Origin: an uncultured Eubacteriales bacterium
GTDB taxonomy: Bacteria; Bacillota; Clostridia; Oscillospirales; CAG-272
Length of the DNA: 16,034 nucleotides
Direction: 5' to 3'
NCBI GenBank assembly: GCA_900546695.1
Contig: URDX01000035.1
Location: forward strand, 1 to 16,034
A model generated the notes under the pieces. That model ran no database searches. It was not told the DNA's origin and saw nothing but the letters and a program-made list of their open reading frames with translations. Shown one piece after another: positions 1-5,355 of this stretch (its first letter is position 1; the number at the start of each line of letters is the position of its first letter). The translations under genes were made by a program, and so were the position numbers.

Positions 1-198
1 TTTGGGGAGTATAAAACACAGCCTGTGCCAATTTGCCGTCCGAAACCGGGCGGCTCTGCTGTTTTTACGGAAATATACTGCTCACTATTCCAGACTGACG
101 GACGCCGCCATTGTAGAATAAATCACTTTGCAGCAACTGTTACGCCCGCAACCTTAATCAAAGATCAATTTTTTTCTAATCTTTTTCCTGTTAGCTAT
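1..198. other. Gene-free left edge
   Basis: I see no supportable gene here. A plus-strand reading frame crosses this stretch but has no ribosome binding site and runs through the palindromic terminator and antisense to the tRNA, so it is not coding. One small hairpin is visible at 35-54 (GCCGTCCG, loop AAAC, CGGGCGGC, one G-T wobble), followed after eight bases by a run of five T on the plus strand; it could be a weak terminator for something to the left of the window. The stretch lies beyond the tRNA terminator on the minus strand. Confidence 0.5.
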
Positions 199-245
199 AA
201 AAAAGCACAACGCCACAGAGTTTTAAAACTCTGTGGCGTTGTGCT
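199..245 (-). terminator. Intrinsic terminator of tRNA-Gln (perfect palindrome)
   Basis: Positions 204-245 are a perfect 42-base palindrome (two 21-base arms). On the minus strand it is followed at once by a T-run (complement of the A-run at 199-204), so it reads as a rho-independent terminator for the tRNA transcript. On the plus strand no T-run follows, so it is unlikely to act in that direction. Confidence 0.85.
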
Positions 246-336
246 GCTCTCAATCGGTCACTTTTTGAAAGCGTCCTTATGTGAGCCTGCCTTTCTCAAG
301 GGCTTTTCGCTTTTGTGCTTTATAGTCGCACAATCA

Positions 337-410
337 TGGCTGCGGAAGAAGGATTTGAACCCTCACAAGCAGAGTCAGAGTCTGCCGTGCTGCCATTACA
401 CAATTCCGCA
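337..410 (-). tRNA. tRNA-Gln (anticodon CUG)
   Basis: The complement folds as a full cloverleaf. The acceptor stem TGCGGAA pairs with TTCCGCA, the D arm is GTGT/GCAC, and the anticodon stem GCAGA/TCTGC carries loop CTCTGAC, giving anticodon CUG, which reads CAG glutamine codons. The T arm is GAGGG/CCTTC with loop TTCAAAT, containing the usual TTC. The discriminator is G and CCA is encoded (337-339). It is a single tRNA transcribed from its own promoter just upstream and stopped by the palindromic terminator at 199-245, about 90 bases past the tRNA end. No other tRNA or rRNA is seen in the window. Confidence 0.96.
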
Positions 411-449
411 ATATTCTTTTTCCGACGGGGTTCACCGTCAACATCATTT

Positions 450-478
450 ATTATAGCAGAAGGCAGCGCACATGTCAA
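450..478 (-). promoter_or_regulatory. Consensus sigma-A promoter of tRNA-Gln
   Basis: On the minus strand a perfect TTGACA (473-478) is followed after exactly 17 bases by a perfect TATAAT (450-455). The tRNA 5' end lies 40 bases past the -10 box, so the precursor would have a leader of roughly 30 bases. Full consensus fits a strongly expressed stable RNA. Confidence 0.88.
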
Positions 479-570
479 TACCTTTTTTCAAAAAAATTAT
501 AATCAAAAAACCGCGTGTCAAACCGTCAGGTCCGTAGAAAAAACGCCGACACATCCGCGCAGCCGCGCTA

Positions 571-599
571 TTGACAAACACCGTGTGCTACACTATAAT
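571..599 (+). promoter_or_regulatory. Consensus sigma-A promoter of the ABC exporter operon
   Basis: Perfect TTGACA (571-576), 17-base spacer, perfect TATAAT (594-599) on the plus strand. The predicted start is near 606, leaving an untranslated leader of about 90 bases before the ATPase gene. It is divergent from the tRNA promoter, with about 90 bases between the two -35 boxes. Confidence 0.85.
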
Positions 600-700
600 T
601 ATGGGGGAAAACAACGGATAAGAAATCGGATAAAAACATTGGCGGGTGCTGCCCTCTCGCGGGCGGAGCCGCGCCGAAAATACTGCAATGGGAGTGCATG

Positions 701-1603
701 ATGGAAAACGTCATTGAAATAAAGCACCTATACAAATCCTTCGACAATATCAAGGCGGTGCAAGACCTGTCGCTGCGGGTCGGTCGGGGGGAGCTTTTTG
801 CTTTTCTCGGCGTAAACGGCGCGGGAAAATCCACCACCATCTCTATGCTCTGCGGTCAGCTTGCGCGCGACAGCGGCAGCATTGAGGTATGCGGCTGCGA
901 CCCCGAGTCGGGGCTCGCCGAAGTGACGCGCAGACTCGGAGTGGTCTTTCAGAGCTCGGTGCTCGACCGCCCGCTGTCGGTTCGCGACAATCTGCGCAGC
1001 CGTGCATCGCTGTACGGAATAACCGGCGCGGATTTCCGCCGCAGACTCGATGAGCTGACCGAGCTGCTTGACCTCGGGCCGCTGCTCGGCAGAACGGTAG
1101 GAAAGCTCTCGGGCGGTCAGCGCAGACGGGTAGATATCGCACGAGCGCTGATTCACCGCCCCGAAATACTCATTCTCGACGAGCCGACGACGGGTCTCGA
1201 CCCGCAGACGCGGCAGCTGCTGTGGAGTGTGACCGAACGGCTGCGCGCCGAGACCGGCATGACCGTCTTTCTGACCACCCATTACATGGAGGAGGCGGCG
1301 GATGCCGACTACGTTGTAATAATCGCGGGTGGAAAGCTCGCCGCGGAAGGTACGCCGCTTGAGCTGAAAAATCGCTACACGGGCGACCGCATCACACTCT
1401 ACGGTGCCGACCCCGCACAGCTGGATGCGCTCGGGCTCAGCTATGACGAGCTCCCCGGGGCGCTGCGCCTGACCGTGCCGAACACGTCTGACGCTACCGC
1501 GCTTATACTTGCTCACCCCGAGCTGTTCACCGACTACGAGATAATCAAGGGTCGTATGGACGATGTATTTTTGGCGGTCACGGGGCAGCAACTGCCCGGC
1601 TGA
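701..1603 (+). CDS. ABC transporter ATP-binding protein (DrrA/CcmA-like)
   Basis: This is the ATPase of an ABC-2 type transporter that hydrolyses ATP on the cytoplasmic side to drive export of an unknown substrate. All nucleotide-binding motifs are present: Walker A GVNGAGKST (about residues 37-45), Q-loop glutamine near 84, signature LSGGQRRR (136-143), Walker B ILILDEP with the catalytic Glu (156-162) and H-loop His in FLTTH (about 194). A C-terminal extension of about 90 residues after the ATPase core fits the daunorubicin-resistance DrrA branch. Two ATG codons lie in tandem (698, 701); I choose 701 because GGGAG at 690-694 is then 6 bases away instead of 3. The permease gene follows after 80 bases, so they form a pair. 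The substrate (drug, lipid, peptide or polysaccharide) cannot be told from sequence. Confidence 0.93.
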   Translation: MENVIEIKHLYKSFDNIKAVQDLSLRVGRGELFAFLGVNGAGKSTTISMLCGQLARDSGSIEVCGCDPESGLAEVTRRLGVVFQSSVLDRPLSVRDNLRSRASLYGITGADFRRRLDELTELLDLGPLLGRTVGKLSGGQRRRVDIARALIHRPEILILDEPTTGLDPQTRQLLWSVTERLRAETGMTVFLTTHYMEEAADADYVVIIAGGKLAAEGTPLELKNRYTGDRITLYGADPAQLDALGLSYDELPGALRLTVPNTSDATALILAHPELFTDYEIIKGRMDDVFLAVTGQQLPG

Positions 1604-1637
1604 CGCATTATTTTCGGAAACCCGACTGCATATCATT

Positions 1638-1683
1638 CCGCAGCCTTAAGAAAGGACGCGGTGCTGCGGCATCGCAACATACT
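1638..1683 (+). promoter_or_regulatory. Hairpin-separated ribosome binding site of the permease
   Basis: The only good Shine-Dalgarno (AAGAAAGGA, 1648-1656) lies 27 bases before the ATG, too far for normal use. Between them is a 7-bp hairpin, GCGGTGC (1658-1664), loop TGCG, GCATCGC (1669-1675), with one G-T wobble. If it folds, the remaining distance is 9 bases, an ideal spacing. A competing 7-bp stem, CCGCAGC (1638-1644) with GCTGCGG (1663-1669), would instead hold the Shine-Dalgarno in a loop. Function is inferred. Confidence 0.45.
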
Positions 1684-2589
1684 ATGAAAACTCTCGGAAA
1701 TCTCATCAGGCGCGATCTGCGTCTGTTCTTCAAGGACAAGGGGCTGTTCTTCTCGTCGATGATAACGCCTCTTATACTCCTTGTGCTCTACGCTACATTT
1801 CTCGCGCGCGTCTACCGCGACAGCTTTGTGTCGGCTCTGCCGTCGGGCTTCGGTGTTGCGGACGCTCTGATAGACGGAACGGTCGCGGCACAGCTCGCGT
1901 CGTCGCTGCTCGCAGTCAGCTGCGTCACCGTCGCATTCTGCTCGAACCTGCTCATGATACAGGACAAAGCAAGCGGCGCGATACGTGACCTGACGGTATC
2001 GCCCGTGCGCCGCTGCTCCGTCTCGGCTGCCTACTACGCTGCATCCGCACTGAGCACGCTCGCAGTGACCTTTACAGCGCTTGCGGCTTGCCTTATCTAC
2101 ATGCGTACGGTCGGATGGTACATGTCTGCGGGCGACGTCGTGTGCGTCATACTCGACACCCTGCTGCTGACCCTTTTCGGCACCGCGCTCTCCTCCTGCA
2201 TCAACTTCTTTCTGTCAACAAGCGCTCAGGCTTCCGCGGTCGGAACTATCGTCTCGGCGGGCTACGGCTTTCTTTGCGGCGCTTATATGCCGATATCGAG
2301 CTTCGGCGAAGGGCTCAGAAAATTCCTTTCCTTCATGCCCGGCACATACGGAACAAGTCTGCTGCGCAACCATATGCTTGCGGGCGTTTTCCGCGAGATG
2401 AGCAATGTCGGCTTCCCCGATGAAGCGCTCGCGGGGATACGCGACTCCATCGACTGCTCGCCGCAACTGCTCGGCGAGACAGTTTCTGTCGGCGGGATGT
2501 ATGCCATACTCGGCGGTGCAGTTGTTCTTTTCACCGCGCTGTACATCTTTTTCGGAATGCTTGCGGGACGGCACGCAAGTGCAAAATAA
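1684..2589 (+). CDS. ABC-2 type transporter permease
   Basis: Membrane partner of the preceding ATPase, about 301 residues, with a charged cytoplasmic N-terminus followed by six hydrophobic stretches at roughly 21-41, 70-92, 113-139, 152-175, 183-205 and 270-293. This is the usual topology of ABC-2 permeases, in which a pair forms the export channel. The segment around GYGFLCGAYMPISSFGEGLRKF followed by MPGTYGTSLLR (about 193-228) resembles the conserved C-terminal half of DrrB-like permeases. No nearer in-frame start than the ATG at 1684 is visible, although its Shine-Dalgarno lies beyond a hairpin (see the entry for 1638-1683). There is no terminator between its stop and the thiT promoter four bases later, so some readthrough into the riboswitch region is possible. 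Substrate unknown. Confidence 0.9.
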   Translation: MKTLGNLIRRDLRLFFKDKGLFFSSMITPLILLVLYATFLARVYRDSFVSALPSGFGVADALIDGTVAAQLASSLLAVSCVTVAFCSNLLMIQDKASGAIRDLTVSPVRRCSVSAAYYAASALSTLAVTFTALAACLIYMRTVGWYMSAGDVVCVILDTLLLTLFGTALSSCINFFLSTSAQASAVGTIVSAGYGFLCGAYMPISSFGEGLRKFLSFMPGTYGTSLLRNHMLAGVFREMSNVGFPDEALAGIRDSIDCSPQLLGETVSVGGMYAILGGAVVLFTALYIFFGMLAGRHASAK

Positions 2590-2592
2590 CCC

Positions 2593-2621
2593 TTGACAAA
2601 TTGCGCACGGCGTGATATTAT
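2593..2621 (+). promoter_or_regulatory. Promoter of the TPP riboswitch/thiT unit
   Basis: TTGACA at 2593-2598, 17-base spacer, TATTAT at 2616-2621 (one mismatch from consensus). The expected start near 2628 puts the riboswitch aptamer about 15 bases into the transcript. The -35 box begins four bases after the permease stop codon. Confidence 0.8.
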
Positions 2622-2642
2622 ATCGCTGTAACAATCGAAAAC

Positions 2643-2741
2643 CTAAACAGGGGGGTCGCCTATCGCGGCGACTGAGATGAGGCTCGCTTCTGCCCGCTCC
2701 CTTCTAACCTGATATGGGTAATGCCAACGTAGGAAGTTTAG
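2643..2741 (+). promoter_or_regulatory. TPP riboswitch aptamer (THI element)
   Basis: Conserved THI-element blocks are visible: the CTGAGA pyrimidine-binding core at 2672-2677 and ACCTGATATGGGTAATGCC (2707-2725) continuing into AACGTAGGAAG, the pyrophosphate-binding half. Closing stem P1 is CTAAAC (2643-2648) with GTTTAG (2736-2741); a P3-like stem GTCGCC (2655-2660) pairs with GGCGAC (2667-2672). It binds thiamine pyrophosphate and normally turns expression off when TPP is plentiful, fitting the thiamine transporter gene downstream. A terminator follows at 2791-2826, so control is probably at transcription elongation. Confidence 0.95.
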
Positions 2742-2790
2742 TTTTTGAGAGTACGGGGGCTGCACACCCTGTTCTATCATCTATTAATCT

Positions 2791-2826
2791 ACCGCGCCGG
2801 CGTAGTGATCGGTGCGGTTTTCTTTT
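2791..2826 (+). terminator. Riboswitch-controlled terminator
   Basis: Stem ACCGCGCCG (2791-2799) pairs with CGGTGCGGT (2810-2818, one G-T wobble) across a 10-base loop, followed by TTTTCTTTT. It lies 50 bases after the TPP aptamer and before thiT, as expected for a premature terminator. I could not identify a convincing anti-terminator by eye. Confidence 0.85.
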
Positions 2827-2960
2827 GTTATTCGGGCGGATAAAAACGCACGGGCGTTTCATCCTACCGACGGGGCAGATGATGGCTGCGCGCGATATTC
2901 CGCCGCAACCTTCATCCGACCCGACCTAACGAAAGACTGCCTATCGGGCAGCCAAAACAA

Positions 2961-3003
2961 AAGAAAGGGGGGGCTTTCGCACAGCGAAAGCCACACAGCA
3001 TCA
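2961..3003 (+). promoter_or_regulatory. Hairpin-separated ribosome binding site of thiT
   Basis: The purine-rich Shine-Dalgarno AAGAAAGGGGG (2961-2971) is followed by a perfect 9-bp hairpin with a 3-base loop: GGCTTTCGC (2972-2980), ACA, GCGAAAGCC (2984-2992). Eleven bases then lead to the ATG at 3004. Linear distance from Shine-Dalgarno to start is over 30 bases; with the hairpin folded it is about 11. No other Shine-Dalgarno lies near the start. The arrangement repeats that before the ABC-2 permease. Confidence 0.55.
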
Positions 3004-3603
3004 ATGCAAAAGACAAACAACACAGTTTACCGTCTTGTGCTGAGCGCCATCTTTATTGCACTCGCATCGGTACTCAGCCTCATCAAGATAGTAGAAATGC
3101 CTCTCGGCGGCTCTATTACCTTGCTCTCCATGCTGCCGATCGTAATGATATCCATCATGTTCGGACCGAAATGGGGCTTCGGTGCCGCATTTGTTTACTC
3201 GGTAATTCAGCTCATCTTCGGCATTACCATGAGCGGTCTGCTCGGATGGGGACTTACACCCGTAATGCTTGTAGGATGCATACTGTTCGACTACATCATC
3301 GCCTACACCGTTCTCGGTATCGCAGGTATATTCAGAAACAAGGGCTACAGCGGTATCTGCGGCGGCATCGTGCTCGCATTCGTGCTCAGATTCGTCAGCC
3401 ACTTTATTTCAGGCTACGTTATCTTCAAGAACCTTGAGCAGTTCGAGCTGTTCGGAACGCTCTTTGAGAACCGTCCCGTTCTCTACTCCATCGCTTACAA
3501 CGGCTTCTACATGCTCCCCGAGCTTGTTCTTACGCTTATCGCGGCTATGATACTCTTCCGTCAGCCCGTTATTAAGAAGCTCGCAGAGGGTAAGAAGCAG
3601 TAA
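3004..3603 (+). CDS. thiT: Thiamine ECF transporter S-component ThiT
   Basis: A 199-residue, very hydrophobic protein with about six membrane helices, the size of known ThiT/YuaJ proteins. It binds thiamine at the outer membrane face and works with the shared ECF module (EcfA, EcfA', EcfT), none of which is encoded here. Family marks: the AxxxA-type helix AIFIALA (15-21) used by S-components to dock on EcfT, the block RFVSHFISG with His133, and YSIAYNGFYMLPE (161-173) with Asn166 and Glu173, in the C-terminal part that contacts thiamine in ThiT. The upstream TPP riboswitch supports the assignment strongly. An in-frame ATG at 2812 would add 64 residues but lies inside the terminator hairpin and has no ribosome binding site, so I take 3004. 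Confidence 0.94.
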   Translation: MQKTNNTVYRLVLSAIFIALASVLSLIKIVEMPLGGSITLLSMLPIVMISIMFGPKWGFGAAFVYSVIQLIFGITMSGLLGWGLTPVMLVGCILFDYIIAYTVLGIAGIFRNKGYSGICGGIVLAFVLRFVSHFISGYVIFKNLEQFELFGTLFENRPVLYSIAYNGFYMLPELVLTLIAAMILFRQPVIKKLAEGKKQ

Positions 3604-3661
3604 TCGGACTGTAACGTCAAAAGGCAGCATTCGGACTCTCCGTATGCCCGATAAAGACTAT

Positions 3662-3693
3662 ACCGACGCACCGAACGGCTGCGTCGGTTTTTT
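3662..3693 (+). terminator. Intrinsic terminator after thiT
   Basis: Perfect 9-bp stem ACCGACGCA (3662-3670) with TGCGTCGGT (3680-3688), 9-base loop, then a run of six T. It lies 58 bases after the thiT stop and closes the riboswitch-thiT unit. Confidence 0.92.
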
Positions 3694-3766
3694 CTGTATA
3701 TATGTTTGTTTGTTTTTTTAAGGCAGATCTCTGTTATTCATACGCGCGTAACAAATTACTGCTAAC

Positions 3767-3823
3767 ATGAGGACAATCAACAATGCATTGACGGGGCACA
3801 CTGCCCCGCACGGAGGATTCACC
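3767..3823 (+). promoter_or_regulatory. Leader of the DUF1015 gene with minimal ORF and hairpin
   Basis: Directly before the gene are, in order: a Shine-Dalgarno-like TGAGGA (3768-3773), nine bases, ATG-CAT-TGA (3783-3791, a two-codon frame), a perfect 7-bp hairpin CGGGGCA/TGCCCCG with loop CAC (3792-3808), then the gene's own Shine-Dalgarno GGAGGA (3812-3817), six bases before the ATG at 3824. The last item is clear; a role for the small frame and hairpin is speculation. No convincing promoter is visible between the thiT terminator and this point. Confidence 0.45.
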
Positions 3824-5014
3824 ATGAAAATCGAAATGCCGTTTCGCGCCGCCGATATTCTCATACCGCGCGGAGATAACACCCTCTTTTCTACCGTTGC
3901 ATGCGACCAGTTCACCGCAGAGCCGAAGTATTGGGAGCAGGTGAAGGAGCTGACCGAAGGTCACCCCACCGCATACCGCATCACCCTGCCCGAGGTATAT
4001 CTGAGCAGCGACAACAGCGAGCGGGTCAATGCGATAAATACCGAGATGCAGCACTATCTCGACTCGGGTCTGTTCACCGAATATCCGCACGCGATGATAT
4101 ACGTCGAGCGCACGCTCAGCAACGGCAGTCTGCGCCGCGGTCTCGTCGGTGCGATAGACCTTGAAGCATACGACTACACCCCCGGAACGACCGCGCCTAT
4201 CCGCGCGACCGAGGGAACTGTGCCCGAGCGCATCCCCCCACGTGTGCTCATCCGCCGCGATGCACCGCTTGAGATGCCGCATGTTATGCTGCTCATCGAC
4301 GACCCGAAGCGCACGGTGATTGAGCCGCTGCAGAGCAGCTGCACCGAGGTCGTTTACGACTTTGACCTCATGACGGGCGCGGGGCATCTGCGCGGCGCGC
4401 TTGTACCCGAGTCGGTTCAGGAGAGCATTCTCTCAGCGCTTGCGGCGCTCTGCGGAGACGATGAGCACCCCTTCCTTTTCGCCGTCGGCGACGGAAACCA
4501 CTCTCTCGCCACCGCGAAGCAGTGCTATCTCGACAACCCCACCCCCGAAAATCGCTATGCGCTTGTCGAAATAGTAAACGTCCATGACGAAGCGCTCGTG
4601 TTTGAGCCCATCTACCGCGTTGTTTTCGGCGCTGATACCGATGAGCTCATAGACGCGGTGCGCGCACACTTTGCCGCAATGCCGTCCGAGCGGCTGATGT
4701 CGACCATGACCGCCGTAACGAGCGCGGGTGAGCAGAGTTTTCCCTGCACATCCTTTCCCGTAGGCGAGCTGCAAGAGCTGCTTGCCGCATACGTGGGTGG
4801 GCACGACGGCACGGTGCTTGACTATATTCACGGCGAAGGCTCGCTGCGTGAGCTGTCGGAAGGCGAGGGTGCGGTCGGATTTTTGTTCGAGGGAATGAAG
4901 AAGAGCGAGCTTTTCCCGTATATCCGCGAAAAGGGGATATTGCCGCGGAAGGCGTTCTCGATGGGAGAGGCGCTGGACAAACGTTTTTACATGGAGTGCC
5001 GAACGCTCCGCTGA
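3824..5014 (+). CDS. DUF1015 family protein
   Basis: A soluble protein of 396 residues, matching the DUF1015 family in overall pattern. Family marks are the block ATEGTVPERIPPRVLIRRDA (128-147), then APLEMPHVMLLIDD (147-160), and the central FLFAVGDGNHSLATAK (217-232). No signal peptide or membrane segment is seen. The biochemical role of the family is not established to my knowledge; relatives often lie near serine biosynthesis genes, but no such gene is present here. The start at 3824 is set by GGAGGA six bases upstream; an in-frame ATG at 3767 has no such site. It appears to be a single-gene unit between the thiT terminator and the terminator at 5279-5319, with an unusually structured 3' region. 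Confidence 0.9.
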   Translation: MKIEMPFRAADILIPRGDNTLFSTVACDQFTAEPKYWEQVKELTEGHPTAYRITLPEVYLSSDNSERVNAINTEMQHYLDSGLFTEYPHAMIYVERTLSNGSLRRGLVGAIDLEAYDYTPGTTAPIRATEGTVPERIPPRVLIRRDAPLEMPHVMLLIDDPKRTVIEPLQSSCTEVVYDFDLMTGAGHLRGALVPESVQESILSALAALCGDDEHPFLFAVGDGNHSLATAKQCYLDNPTPENRYALVEIVNVHDEALVFEPIYRVVFGADTDELIDAVRAHFAAMPSERLMSTMTAVTSAGEQSFPCTSFPVGELQELLAAYVGGHDGTVLDYIHGEGSLRELSEGEGAVGFLFEGMKKSELFPYIREKGILPRKAFSMGEALDKRFYMECRTLR

Positions 5015-5036
5015 AGATAAAAACGCTTGGAGTGTT

Positions 5037-5084
5037 CGATTTTTCTCCGCAAGGCGTACAATCGTACGTCGCGGAGGAAAATCG
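5037..5084 (+). other. Long hairpin after the DUF1015 gene
   Basis: CGATTTTTCTCCGC (5037-5050) pairs with GCGGAGGAAAATCG (5071-5084) over 14 bp with one wobble. After a small internal loop, GCGTAC (5054-5059) pairs with GTACGT (5064-5069) round loop AATC. It starts 22 bases after the stop codon. Its T and A runs lie inside the stem and no T-run follows it on either strand, so it is not a standard terminator. It may stabilise the mRNA 3' end or be part of the structured element that follows. Confidence 0.55.
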
Positions 5085-5090
5085 GGCGCA

Positions 5091-5200
5091 GAAAAAGCGA
5101 AAACATAAAACTCTATGCAGGAATCCGTAAGGATTCCGACTCATTATATGTCTTATATAATCTACTAAAGCCCTTAATAATGGACTGTTTTCGCTTTTTC
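5091..5200 (+). other. Compact multi-stem element, candidate structured RNA
   Basis: A perfect 14-bp inverted repeat, GAAAAAGCGAAAAC (5091-5104) and GTTTTCGCTTTTTC (5187-5200), encloses 82 bases. Inside are a perfect 7-bp hairpin, GGAATCC (5120-5126), GNRA-type loop GTAA, GGATTCC (5131-5137), and an AT-rich inverted repeat ATTATA/TATAAT (about 5143-5161). No target-site duplication flanks it and no transposase is near, which argues against a miniature transposon. It lies in the 3' region of DUF1015, ahead of the terminator at 5279. Strand and function are inferred. Confidence 0.45.
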
Positions 5201-5278
5201 GGTCCGGGCGTTTTTAATTCAGTGGAGGTCAGCAAAGCCCCATTGCCATCAACACAATTCAGCAAAAACTATAAACCG

Positions 5279-5319
5279 AAAGAGAACCGTAAAGCTTAAA
5301 TCTCTACGGTTCTCTTTTT
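5279..5319 (+). terminator. Terminator between convergent genes
   Basis: Perfect 13-bp stem AAAGAGAACCGTA (5279-5291) with TACGGTTCTCTTT (5305-5317), 13-base loop, T-run at 5315-5319. It ends the DUF1015 transcript; on the minus strand the stem is followed only by CGGTTT, so it may stop the desulfurase transcript less efficiently. Confidence 0.88.
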
Positions 5320-5355
5320 ATGTTTGGATAAAATTCAAGTCAGGTATTTTCAGCG

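Noticed and set aside
25..701. Plus-strand open frames of 143 and 128 residues at the left edge
   Set aside because: They run antisense through the tRNA-Gln gene and across its palindromic terminator and promoter, with no ribosome binding site.
728..1636. 302-residue minus-strand open frame
   Set aside because: It lies antisense to the ABC ATPase, whose motifs are unmistakable. Its composition is that of a shadow frame and no start signal is present.
2812..3003. 64-residue N-terminal extension of ThiT
   Set aside because: The extended start lies inside the riboswitch terminator hairpin; the core from 3004 matches ThiT length and begins with the expected first helix.
5091..5200. Miniature inverted-repeat transposable element
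   Set aside because: The 14-bp inverted repeats are not flanked by a target-site duplication, and no second copy is present in the window. Not excluded without a genome search.
5180..5299. Small plus-strand frame starting at the ATG near 5180
   Set aside because: No ribosome binding site, it lies across the long-range inverted repeat and ends inside the terminator.
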